7,177 nt of DNA from Moraxellaceae bacterium (GTDB taxonomy: Bacteria > Pseudomonadota > Gammaproteobacteria > Pseudomonadales > Moraxellaceae), in NCBI GenBank assembly GCA_030684415.1, contig JAUXNL010000021.1, positions 1 to 7,177 of the forward strand, given 5' to 3'. Of the stretch, positions 1 through 5,460 are shown piece by piece (within the stretch, counting starts at the first letter, position 1; each line of letters opens with the position of its first letter). The position numbers and the translations under genes were made by a program. Below the pieces are notes generated by a model. That model ran no database searches and was not told the origin of the DNA. It saw only the letters and a program-made list of their open reading frames with translations.

Positions 1-33
1 CGACAAGTGTTTCTGTTACAGGACTACTTGTCG
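1..33 (-). terminator. Possible hairpin at the 3' end of fadD
   Basis: CGACAAGT (1-8) pairs perfectly with ACTTGTCG (26-33) across a 17-nt loop. The stem includes part of the fadD stop codon (minus strand, 26-24). The window ends at the outer edge of the stem, so neither a longer stem nor a following T-tract can be seen. It could be the start of a transcription terminator or a chance palindrome. Confidence 0.25.
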
Positions 34-1682
34 CGCAGCTCACGGCGAAGAATCTTGCCGACATTCGTTTTCGGCAAATCCTCACGAAAGACGATATAAC
101 GCGGCACCTTGTAGCCGGTGAGATTGGCGCGCAAATGCGCCATCAGGCTTTCCTGGGTCAGCGCGGCATCCTTTTTGACGACAAACAACTTTACGGCTTC
201 ACCCGATTTTTCATCGGGCACACCGACCGCCGCGCTTTCCAGCACCCCCGCATGCGAGGCGGCAACGTCTTCGATCTCGTTCGGGTACACATTGAAGCCC
301 GACACCAGAATCATGTCTTTCTTGCGATCCACAATGCGGATGAAGCCGTCGGGCTGGATGATGCCGATGTCACCGGTCTTGAGCCAGCCGTCGGCATCAA
401 TCGTTTCCGCCGTCGCTTCCGGACGCTGCCAGTAGCCCTTCATCACCTGCGGGCCTTTTACGCAAATTTCGCCGGCTTCACCAATCGGCAATGTCTTGCC
501 GTCGTCATCAGTAATTTTCACTAGCGTGTTAGGCACGGGCATACCGATGGTGCCGAGCTGGATATTGTCCACCGGGTTCATCGACACCACCGGCGAGGTT
601 TCCGTCATGCCGAAGCCTTCGCAGATGCGGCAACCGGTGATGCGCTCCCACTCCAGCGCGGCATGCTGCTGCATCGCCATGCCACCGGCGGCTGTGGTCT
701 TGAGTGAGGTGAATTTGAGCTGACGGAACTCAGGATTGTTCATCAGCGCCACAAACAGGGTATTCAGACCGGCAAATGCGGTGAAATTCCACTTGGCCAG
801 CTCTTTCACGAAGCCGGGAATATCGCGTGGATTGGTAATCAGCACGGTATGGCCACCGATTTCCATCATGCCCAGGCAGCACACGGTAAATGCAAAAATG
901 TGATAGAGCGGCAGCGGTGCAATCATGATTTCGCGGCCGGCATCAAAATTGGTCAACACCGCTTTCATTTGCAGAAGATTGGCGACGAGATTGCCATGCG
1001 TGAGCATGGCGCCCTTGGCCACACCAGTCGTGCCGCCGGTGTACTGCAGCACGGCGATATCGTCACGGTGCGGGTGCTGATCGCGCACCTTGTGACGGCG
1101 GCCTTTCGCCAGCACATCGTTAAAACAGACGGCCTGCGGCAGATCGTAGTCCGGCACCATTTTCTTCACCCGGCGGACCACAAAATTGGTCAGCAGCCGC
1201 TTGAAGCCGGGCAAGGCATCGCCGACTTCGGTGATGATGACGTGCTTGATGCCAGTTTGCGGCACCACTTCCTGCACCAGGTTGCCGAAGTTGGCGAGCG
1301 CCACCAGCGCTTTGGCGCCAGAGTCATTGAACTGGTGCAGCATTTCGCGAGCGGTATACAGCGGATTGGTATTCACCACCACCAGGCCGGCACGCATCGC
1401 ACCGAACACAGCAACCGGATATTGCAGAAGGTTAGGCATCTGCACGGCAATGCGGTCGCCGGGCTGCAAATCCGTTTCGTTCTGCAAATAGGCAGCAAAC
1501 GCTGCTGATTGCTCATCCAGCTCGCGGTAAGTGAGCGTTCTGCCCATATTGCTGAACGCAGGCTTGTCCGCATGCTGCTTGCAAGACTCGTGGAAAACAT
1601 CGACCACGGAATCATAAGCCGTAACATCAATCGTGAAGGGCACCTTCGCGGGATACTTGTCTTTCCAGAAATCGGCTTGCAT
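24..1682 (-). CDS. fadD: Long-chain fatty-acid--CoA ligase (acyl-CoA synthetase)
   Basis: The 552-residue product is close to the length of characterised FadD proteins (about 560). FadD activates free fatty acids with ATP and CoA, via an acyl-adenylate, to acyl-CoA at the inner face of the membrane for beta-oxidation or lipid synthesis. Visible motifs of the adenylate-forming superfamily: P-loop YTGGTTGVAKG at 214-224; GFGMTET at 356-362; the fatty-acyl-CoA synthetase signature region from DGWLKTGD (431-438, with D438) through DRKKD (452-456) to GFNVYP (462-467); and the C-terminal catalytic lysine in KTNVGK (K543). All key residues are present, so the enzyme should be active. An AGGAG ribosome binding site lies 9 nt before the ATG, supporting this start. 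The gene is transcribed alone toward the window's left edge; any downstream partner is outside the window. Chain-length preference cannot be read from sequence; medium- or long-chain substrates are both possible. Confidence 0.95.
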   Translation of the reverse strand: MQADFWKDKYPAKVPFTIDVTAYDSVVDVFHESCKQHADKPAFSNMGRTLTYRELDEQSAAFAAYLQNETDLQPGDRIAVQMPNLLQYPVAVFGAMRAGLVVVNTNPLYTAREMLHQFNDSGAKALVALANFGNLVQEVVPQTGIKHVIITEVGDALPGFKRLLTNFVVRRVKKMVPDYDLPQAVCFNDVLAKGRRHKVRDQHPHRDDIAVLQYTGGTTGVAKGAMLTHGNLVANLLQMKAVLTNFDAGREIMIAPLPLYHIFAFTVCCLGMMEIGGHTVLITNPRDIPGFVKELAKWNFTAFAGLNTLFVALMNNPEFRQLKFTSLKTTAAGGMAMQQHAALEWERITGCRICEGFGMTETSPVVSMNPVDNIQLGTIGMPVPNTLVKITDDDGKTLPIGEAGEICVKGPQVMKGYWQRPEATAETIDADGWLKTGDIGIIQPDGFIRIVDRKKDMILVSGFNVYPNEIEDVAASHAGVLESAAVGVPDEKSGEAVKLFVVKKDAALTQESLMAHLRANLTGYKVPRYIVFREDLPKTNVGKILRRELRDK

Positions 1683-1691
1683 CGCCCCTTG

Positions 1692-1696
1692 CTCCT
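1692..1696 (-). promoter_or_regulatory. fadD ribosome binding site
   Basis: AGGAG on the minus strand (CTCCT on plus) ends 9 nt before the fadD ATG at 1682. A second purine run (AAGGGG) lies only 2-3 nt from the ATG and is too close to be the main site. Confidence 0.6.
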
Positions 1697-1717
1697 GCTG
1701 TGTCAGAAAAAATTGTT

Positions 1718-1726
1718 GTTATACCA
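1718..1726 (-). promoter_or_regulatory. Candidate extended -10 promoter of fadD
   Basis: The minus strand reads TGGTATAAC, a match to the extended -10 consensus TGnTATAAT at all but the last base. It lies about 35 nt upstream of the fadD ATG. The best 17-bp-spaced -35 is TTCAGC (1746-1741), only 3 of 6 matches, and it falls inside the end of repeat element A. An extended -10 can work with a poor -35. Seen: the motif and spacing. Inferred: promoter function. Confidence 0.45.
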
Positions 1727-1730
1727 GCGC

Positions 1731-1898
1731 TTAACAGCTTGCTGAAAAATGCTTTTCAGCAAGCTGTTTCCCGGCCAGGGATGGCCGGGTCGCGAATCAA
1801 TCACGCCCAAGTGATTGATTCAGCGCAGAGCGATTCCGGACATGTGCCGGAGTCGCGGGCTGAAAAAGCCCCGATGGGCGTTTTCAGCAAGCTGTTAA
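1731..1898. repeat. Structured inverted-end repeat element, copy A
   Basis: This 168-bp element begins TTAACAGCTTGCTGAAAA (1731-1748) and ends with its exact reverse complement (1881-1898); including flanking GC on each side, 20 bp match (1729-1748 with 1881-1900). Inside are, in order: a perfect 16-bp hairpin with ATGC loop (1733-1748/1753-1768); CCCGGCCA/TGGCCGGG (1770-1777/1782-1789); GAATCAATCAC/GTGATTGATTC (1794-1804/1811-1821); a 10-bp stem with one T-G wobble (1830-1839/1847-1856); and a terminator-like hairpin (1859-1888). It carries no credible ORF. Copy B at 4838-5007 is its inverted, diverged twin. It resembles a MITE or REP-like dispersed element; I do not recognise a named family. 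A CAGCGC hexamer flanks it (1725-1730 and 1900-1905). Confidence 0.85.
1859..1888 (-). terminator. Terminator-like hairpin downstream of the M61 peptidase gene
   Basis: GCTGAAAA (1859-1866) pairs with TTTTCAGC (1881-1888), and GCCC (1868-1871) with GGGC (1876-1879), with one A-G mismatch between them and a CGAT loop. The A-tract/stem/T-tract layout suits termination in either direction. It lies 35 nt past the peptidase stop codon and is part of repeat element A. It could also block read-through toward fadD. Confidence 0.5.
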
Positions 1899-1922
1899 GC
1901 AGCGCGTGAATGAACAGCCGGC

Positions 1923-3731
1923 TCACCGGCCCAGAATCCAGTTTTCTACCTGCTGACGCGCCTGTGTGTCGTCGGGCAACTGCAACACGCAGGTATCGGC
2001 GACGGGCTCGCCGAGCACTACACCTACAGTCAGCAACTCATCACGGCGGAAAGCATGAAGCTCGATGCGCTTGCCCGGCCTCAGTGTTGCCAAGAGGCGC
2101 TCCAGTCCGGCGACATTGGTGCGCAAGCCGTCCACTGCAATGATCACGTCGCCGGCTGACAGCCCCGCCAACTGCGCAGCACCGCCGCTGAACACCACCT
2201 GCAATTGCACTCCACCGTCGGCGTTCTGCATCTTCACGCCCAGTGATGCACGCACGCGGCTGTCGCTAGCCGGCTTGCCACCGGTGTCTGCCAGGCTCTC
2301 ACTCGCGCGCAAGGTCCACTGCACGCCTCTCGCCGTCAGCAGTTCCGGCAGCGGTAATTCGTCTGTACCGCGCAACGCGTTCTGCCAGAACCCAGTCAAC
2401 GGATCAGAGCAAAGCTGTGCAGCAATGGCTTCGATATCGCCCTCTTCCACGCCGCGTCCGGTTTGCCCGAAATCACGCCACAGCCGCTGCATGAGTGTAT
2501 CCAGCGAATAGCGGCCCGCGCTTTTTTCACGAATCAGCAAATCCAGACAGAGCGCAATCATGGCGCCTTTGACGTAGTAGCTGACAATCGCGTTCGGCGA
2601 GTTTTCATCCTGCCGGTAATACTTGGTCCACGCATCCAGACTCGAATCACTCACGCTTTGCACAAAGCGGCCTGGTGTCCGCAGATGCCGCGTGATCTGC
2701 TGCGCCAGCAACTCCAGATAGCTTTGCGGCGAAATCAGGCCGGCGCGCGCGAGTATCAAATCGTCGTAATACGAGGTAATGCCTTCAAACGCCCAGAGCA
2801 GCGTGGTGGGTGTTTCCGCGCGCAGATCATACGGGATGAACGCTGCCGGTTTGATCCGCTTGACGTTCCAGCTGTGGAAATATTCATGACTGCAAAGTCC
2901 GAGGAAACTCTTGTAGCGGTCGCCCGGATTCACGGCTGGCTCACCAGGCGCTGGCAAGTCATCCCGTGAGCAGAGCAAGGCCGTGGACGCGCGATGCTCA
3001 AGACCGCCGTAGCCATTACCGACGGCCGTCACCAGAAATACATACCGTGAAAATGGTGCAGGCTCACCAAATAGCCGGATCTGCTCCGTGCATATTTTTT
3101 CCAGATCGTGCAGCAAGCGATCCATGTCAGCACGATGCCGGCCGGTGATCGCCACTTCGTGCTCGACGCCGCAGGCCGTAAATACGGCATGCGTGAACGT
3201 GCCCATCTCCACCGGATGATCAATCAGTGCGTCGTAGCTTTCGGCGTGATAACGGCCAAACCCCAGTGGCGCCGCGCCAAGACGCGGCAAGCTGGTGGCT
3301 ACTTGCCAGTTCGCGGTGTCGCCTGCCGGGCGCTCGATACTGACCTCATGCGGCAGATGCTCCTGCCCCACCACCGCCAGGAATACCGAGGTGCCGTTGA
3401 AAAAACCGTGGGTCTGATCGAGGTGAGCACCGCGCACCGAAAGATCCCAGGCGTACACCTCGTAACAGACGCGCAACGGCCCGACGATGGGCGCACACTG
3501 CCAGTCGGACTTGCCTGTCTTGTGCAGGCCCACGGATTGCCCGGCACTGTCAAACGCCTGTACCCGCAACAGATGCCGGGAAAAATCACGGATCATGTAG
3601 CTGCCCGGTATCCAATTCGGCAGCGCGAGGCGCTGCCCGTCCGGTTCGGGCTTGGCGATAGTGAGTTCCACCTCGAAAATGTGGGTCTCGGGTCGGCTGG
3701 CGCTGATGCGATAGTGAATGGCGGCATTCAT
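1923..3731 (-). CDS. M61-family (glycyl aminopeptidase-like) zinc metallopeptidase with PDZ domain
   Basis: The 602-residue product matches the roughly 600-residue bacterial M61 family, named for Sphingomonas glycyl aminopeptidase. Visible in order: N-terminal beta-rich domain (about 1-180); GYGGLEH at 240-246, a family signature before the active site; zinc site HEYFH at 282-286 (H282, E283, H286) followed by the conserved WNVKR; third ligand E316 in AFEGITSYY; helical region to about 455; and a PDZ domain near 495-575 with GDVIIAVDG at 527-535. No clear signal peptide is seen, so a cytoplasmic location is likely, though not certain. The ATG at 3731 is preferred: GGAG lies 10 nt upstream and the protein then begins NAAIHYRIS, typical of the family. 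An ATG at 3758 would add nine residues. The open frame continues to 3971, but that extension is low-complexity, Arg/Pro/His-rich and overlaps the divergent hydrolase gene. The natural substrate is unknown. Confidence 0.9.
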   Translation of the reverse strand: MNAAIHYRISASRPETHIFEVELTIAKPEPDGQRLALPNWIPGSYMIRDFSRHLLRVQAFDSAGQSVGLHKTGKSDWQCAPIVGPLRVCYEVYAWDLSVRGAHLDQTHGFFNGTSVFLAVVGQEHLPHEVSIERPAGDTANWQVATSLPRLGAAPLGFGRYHAESYDALIDHPVEMGTFTHAVFTACGVEHEVAITGRHRADMDRLLHDLEKICTEQIRLFGEPAPFSRYVFLVTAVGNGYGGLEHRASTALLCSRDDLPAPGEPAVNPGDRYKSFLGLCSHEYFHSWNVKRIKPAAFIPYDLRAETPTTLLWAFEGITSYYDDLILARAGLISPQSYLELLAQQITRHLRTPGRFVQSVSDSSLDAWTKYYRQDENSPNAIVSYYVKGAMIALCLDLLIREKSAGRYSLDTLMQRLWRDFGQTGRGVEEGDIEAIAAQLCSDPLTGFWQNALRGTDELPLPELLTARGVQWTLRASESLADTGGKPASDSRVRASLGVKMQNADGGVQLQVVFSGGAAQLAGLSAGDVIIAVDGLRTNVAGLERLLATLRPGKRIELHAFRRDELLTVGVVLGEPVADTCVLQLPDDTQARQQVENWILGR

Positions 3732-3741
3732 GCCGTAAGGG

Positions 3742-3745
3742 CTCC
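3742..3745 (-). promoter_or_regulatory. Ribosome binding site selecting the M61 start
   Basis: GGAG on the minus strand ends 10 nt before the ATG at 3731. The alternative ATG at 3758 is preceded by a pyrimidine-rich stretch with no purine-rich site, so this weak motif decides the start. Confidence 0.45.
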
Positions 3746-3778
3746 AGTCATGCTGCATTTTGGGAAGAACAAAGAATA

Positions 3779-4747
3779 ATGAACAATCTCGCCATGAGCC
3801 ATGTACCCGCCTCCGACCCGGTAACAACGTCCCCTGCACTGGAATGGCTGACGGCCGGCGACGGCCACCGCATTCCGTGCCGGCACTGGCCGGTTGCGTC
3901 TCCGCGTGCGGTGGTACATGTGGTGCATGGCATGGCCGAGCATAGTGGTTGCTATGACGATGTGGCGCCACTGCTCAATGCCGCCGGGCTAGCCGTTCTG
4001 GCGCATGACCATCGCTGCCACGGCATTGCCGTGCCCGAAGCCGAGCTTGGCAATGTCAGCGCTAGCCAGCACTGGGCCGCCATCTGTCACGACATGGCAA
4101 CGGTCAATGCCGAGCTGCACCGGCGTTACCCTGACCTGCCGGTGATTGTTCTGGGCCATAGCATGGGCTCGTTCATCGCGCAGGACTTTGCCCAGCATTA
4201 CCCCGACCAGCTCAACCTGCTGCTGCTCGAAGGCAGCAATTTTGAAGCGCCCTGGTTCACCACTGCCGCCAGTTGGCTGGCCGGCTTCGAGGCTTGGCGC
4301 CAAGGCCCGCAAGGCCGCAGCCCGTTGATTCACGCCTTGAGCTTTGGCGGCTTCAACAAGACCATCAACGCGGCCCGTACAGCGTTTGACTGGATCAGCC
4401 GCGACACCCGTTTTGTCGACCGCTATGTGGCCGATCCGCTGTGTGGTTTCCAACTGTCGAATGCCTACTGGCAGCAGTTCCTGAAGGGGCTGGCTCGGCT
4501 TTACACCCCGGCCAGCCTCAAGCGCCTGCGCCCGGACATGCCGGTCTACCTGTTTGCAGGCAGCGCCGACCCGGTTGGCCACATGGGCAGTGGCGTTGAA
4601 AAGCTGGCGCGCGCCCTGCGCACTGCCGGCTGCCGCGATGTCACGCTGCGCCTCTATCCCGAGGCCCGCCACGACCTGCTGCACGAAACCAACCGCGATG
4701 AAGTCGTGACCGACCTTATCAGCTGGATGAAGCGACTCATTCCCTGA
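3779..4747 (+). CDS. Alpha/beta hydrolase, lysophospholipase / monoacylglycerol lipase-like
   Basis: The 322-residue product has the serine-hydrolase layout of the Hydrolase_4 (serine aminopeptidase S33-like) group, which includes PldB-type lysophospholipases and monoacylglycerol lipases. Visible: oxyanion-hole region HVVHGMAEHSGCY at 47-59; nucleophile elbow GHSMGS at 126-131 with S128; a cap or lid region at about 150-240; acid D264 in GSADPVG (261-267); and base H298 in EARHDLL (295-301). The triad is complete. There is no signal peptide or membrane segment, so it is probably cytoplasmic. GGGAAG lies 11 nt before the ATG at 3779; a second ATG at 3794 has a poorer upstream context. It is divergent from the M61 gene with 47 bp between them, so its promoter must lie largely within the peptidase's 5' coding region. 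The physiological ester is not predictable; lysolipid or monoglyceride is the family-level guess. Confidence 0.88.
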   Translation: MNNLAMSHVPASDPVTTSPALEWLTAGDGHRIPCRHWPVASPRAVVHVVHGMAEHSGCYDDVAPLLNAAGLAVLAHDHRCHGIAVPEAELGNVSASQHWAAICHDMATVNAELHRRYPDLPVIVLGHSMGSFIAQDFAQHYPDQLNLLLLEGSNFEAPWFTTAASWLAGFEAWRQGPQGRSPLIHALSFGGFNKTINAARTAFDWISRDTRFVDRYVADPLCGFQLSNAYWQQFLKGLARLYTPASLKRLRPDMPVYLFAGSADPVGHMGSGVEKLARALRTAGCRDVTLRLYPEARHDLLHETNRDEVVTDLISWMKRLIP

Positions 4748-4837
4748 GCATCGCCATCGCCTGAGCGGCCATCATCTCAGCAGCCTTCATCATCTGAGCG
4801 GGCACTGCAAAAAGCGTCACGGCTTGTGTCACGCCGC

Positions 4838-5007
4838 TTAAAAGCTTGCTGAAAAACGCCCCTCCCGGGCTTTTTCAGCCCGCGATTCCGCCGCAGGTCC
4901 GGAATCGCTCCACGCTGAATCAATCACTCAACCGTGTTTTTTTCGCGACGCGGCCATCCTTGGCCGGGAAACAGCTTGCTGAAAAGCATTTTTCAGCAAG
5001 CTGTTAA
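4838..5007. repeat. Structured inverted-end repeat element, copy B (inverted relative to copy A)
   Basis: Read on the minus strand, this 170-bp stretch aligns end to end with copy A. The first 47 nt are identical (5007-4961 against 1731-1777), and by hand alignment I count about 19 substitutions and two one-base indels overall. The ends are TTAAAAGCTTGCTGAAAA (4838-4855) and its near-perfect inverse (4990-5007), one mismatch. The 16-bp hairpin (4971-5006 region), the CGGCCA/TGGCCG hairpin, the GCGATTCCG/CGGAATCGC stem (4882-4908) and the terminator-like hairpin (4848-4879) are kept. The 11-bp GAATCAATCAC hairpin of copy A is lost because one arm has become an A-rich run. No convincing target-site duplication is seen. 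Confidence 0.85.
4848..4879 (+). terminator. Terminator-like hairpin downstream of the hydrolase gene
   Basis: GCTGAAAAA (4848-4856) pairs with TTTTTCAGC (4871-4879), and GCCC (4858-4861) with GGGC (4867-4870), with one bulged C and a CTCCC loop. A T5 run follows the GC stem. It lies about 100 nt past the hydrolase stop codon, inside repeat element B, in the position equivalent to the hairpin following the peptidase gene. Confidence 0.5.
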
Positions 5008-5392
5008 ATCTCTCAGCGCGCGCTCCCTGCCAAGAAAGCCCTGAGCCAAGGAAGCCCTGAATCGCCCGAACGGGACTGTTCAGAGCCTCCTGAACCCTCC
5101 CTGCGCCTGCGCCTGCGCCACAAAGACGATCTGCTCTTGCGGGGCATGACGACGAGAGCGTCTCTCGTCCTGGTCGGCTACCCGGCTGCGGATGCAAAAC
5201 GGCAAAGTGTCACGGCTGCCTCCATGCGGAAGGCCGTCGCCTTAACAACTCCCGTCTTGTCTGTCCCTCTTTCCTATCCACCTTGCCCGTCAAACGGCAC
5301 AGCACCCCTGAAACACGGCAACAGCGCCGACCCGCCGGCCGCATTTTCATTAGCCGATGCGGCGCTCGCGGCGTAGAATTTGCGCCGCAGAG
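5008..5392. other. Intergenic region without a recognisable gene
   Basis: I see no supportable gene on either strand in these 385 bases. Minor structures: a diverged 16-bp tandem pair (5031-5046 and 5047-5062, sharing AAGCCCTGA); three perfect tandem copies of CTGCGC (5101-5118); an 8-bp perfect hairpin GACGAGAG/CTCTCGTC with a CGT loop (5151-5169) lacking a T-tract; and a pyrimidine-rich run near 5247-5290. Short open frames here have no ribosome binding sites or recognisable protein motifs. Confidence 0.6.
5350..5379 (+). promoter_or_regulatory. Weak candidate promoter of ndh
   Basis: TAGAAT (5374-5379) matches the -10 consensus at 5 of 6 positions. TTAGCC (5350-5355), 18 bp upstream, is a poor -35. 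If used, transcription would begin near 5386 and the leader would carry the entire palindrome at 5393-5439. No FNR-type TTGAT-N4-ATCAA site was seen. Confidence 0.3.
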
Positions 5393-5450
5393 CCAGTACG
5401 TCATGCGCCTTCGCTGTTGCAAGCGGCATGACGTACTGGTTTTTACTTTT
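5393..5450 (+). terminator. Perfect 14-bp palindrome plus T-tract directly before ndh
   Basis: CCAGTACGTCATGC (5393-5406) pairs perfectly with GCATGACGTACTGG (5426-5439). The 19-nt spacer can extend the stem (C5409-T5411 with A5421-G5423, G5413-C5414 with G5419-C5420) to a TGTT loop, with bulges. TTTTTACTTTT (5440-5450) follows at once, giving the form of an intrinsic terminator. It ends immediately before the GGGAAG ribosome binding site of ndh. With no gene ending nearby, it may be a leader attenuator, a mobile palindrome or an operator. Confidence 0.6.
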
Positions 5451-5456
5451 GGGAAG
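5451..5456 (+). promoter_or_regulatory. ndh ribosome binding site
   Basis: GGGAAG lies 4 nt before the ATG at 5461. It fixes the start there rather than at the in-frame TTG at 5380, whose 27 extra codons would be read across the palindrome and T-tract and resemble no NDH-2 N-terminus. Confidence 0.6.
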
Positions 5457-5460
5457 CATC

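Noticed and set aside
849..1508. A 219-codon plus-strand open frame antisense to fadD
   Set aside because: It is His/Gln/Arg-rich, shows no domain, and lies wholly opposite a fadD frame with complete catalytic motifs. It is a shadow frame of GC-rich coding DNA.
1700..1909. Short plus-strand frame covering repeat element A, and its counterpart over element B at 4928-5197 on the minus strand, sharing LLKNAFQQAVSRP
   Set aside because: The shared peptide is only the translated repeat. Neither frame has a ribosome binding site, and the copies differ in the remainder in a pattern that follows RNA/DNA structure rather than codons.
3732..3971. N-terminal extension of the M61 peptidase by up to 80 residues
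   Set aside because: The extension is Arg/Pro/His/Cys-rich with no signal peptide, overlaps the start of the hydrolase gene on the other strand, and has no good ribosome binding site. The family N-terminus begins at the ATG at 3731.
3989..4684. A 231-codon minus-strand frame opposite the hydrolase gene
   Set aside because: It lacks any motif and mirrors the hydrolase codons; the plus-strand frame has a complete catalytic triad.
4737..4830. Met/Ala-rich minus-strand tail (MMKAAEMMAAQAMAMLRE then stop) just past the hydrolase gene, suggestive of a phasin-like C-terminus
   Set aside because: The frame upstream runs back into repeat element B without a start signal. The pattern arises from a short imperfect CATCATCT-AGC repeat, and too little remains to call a gene remnant.
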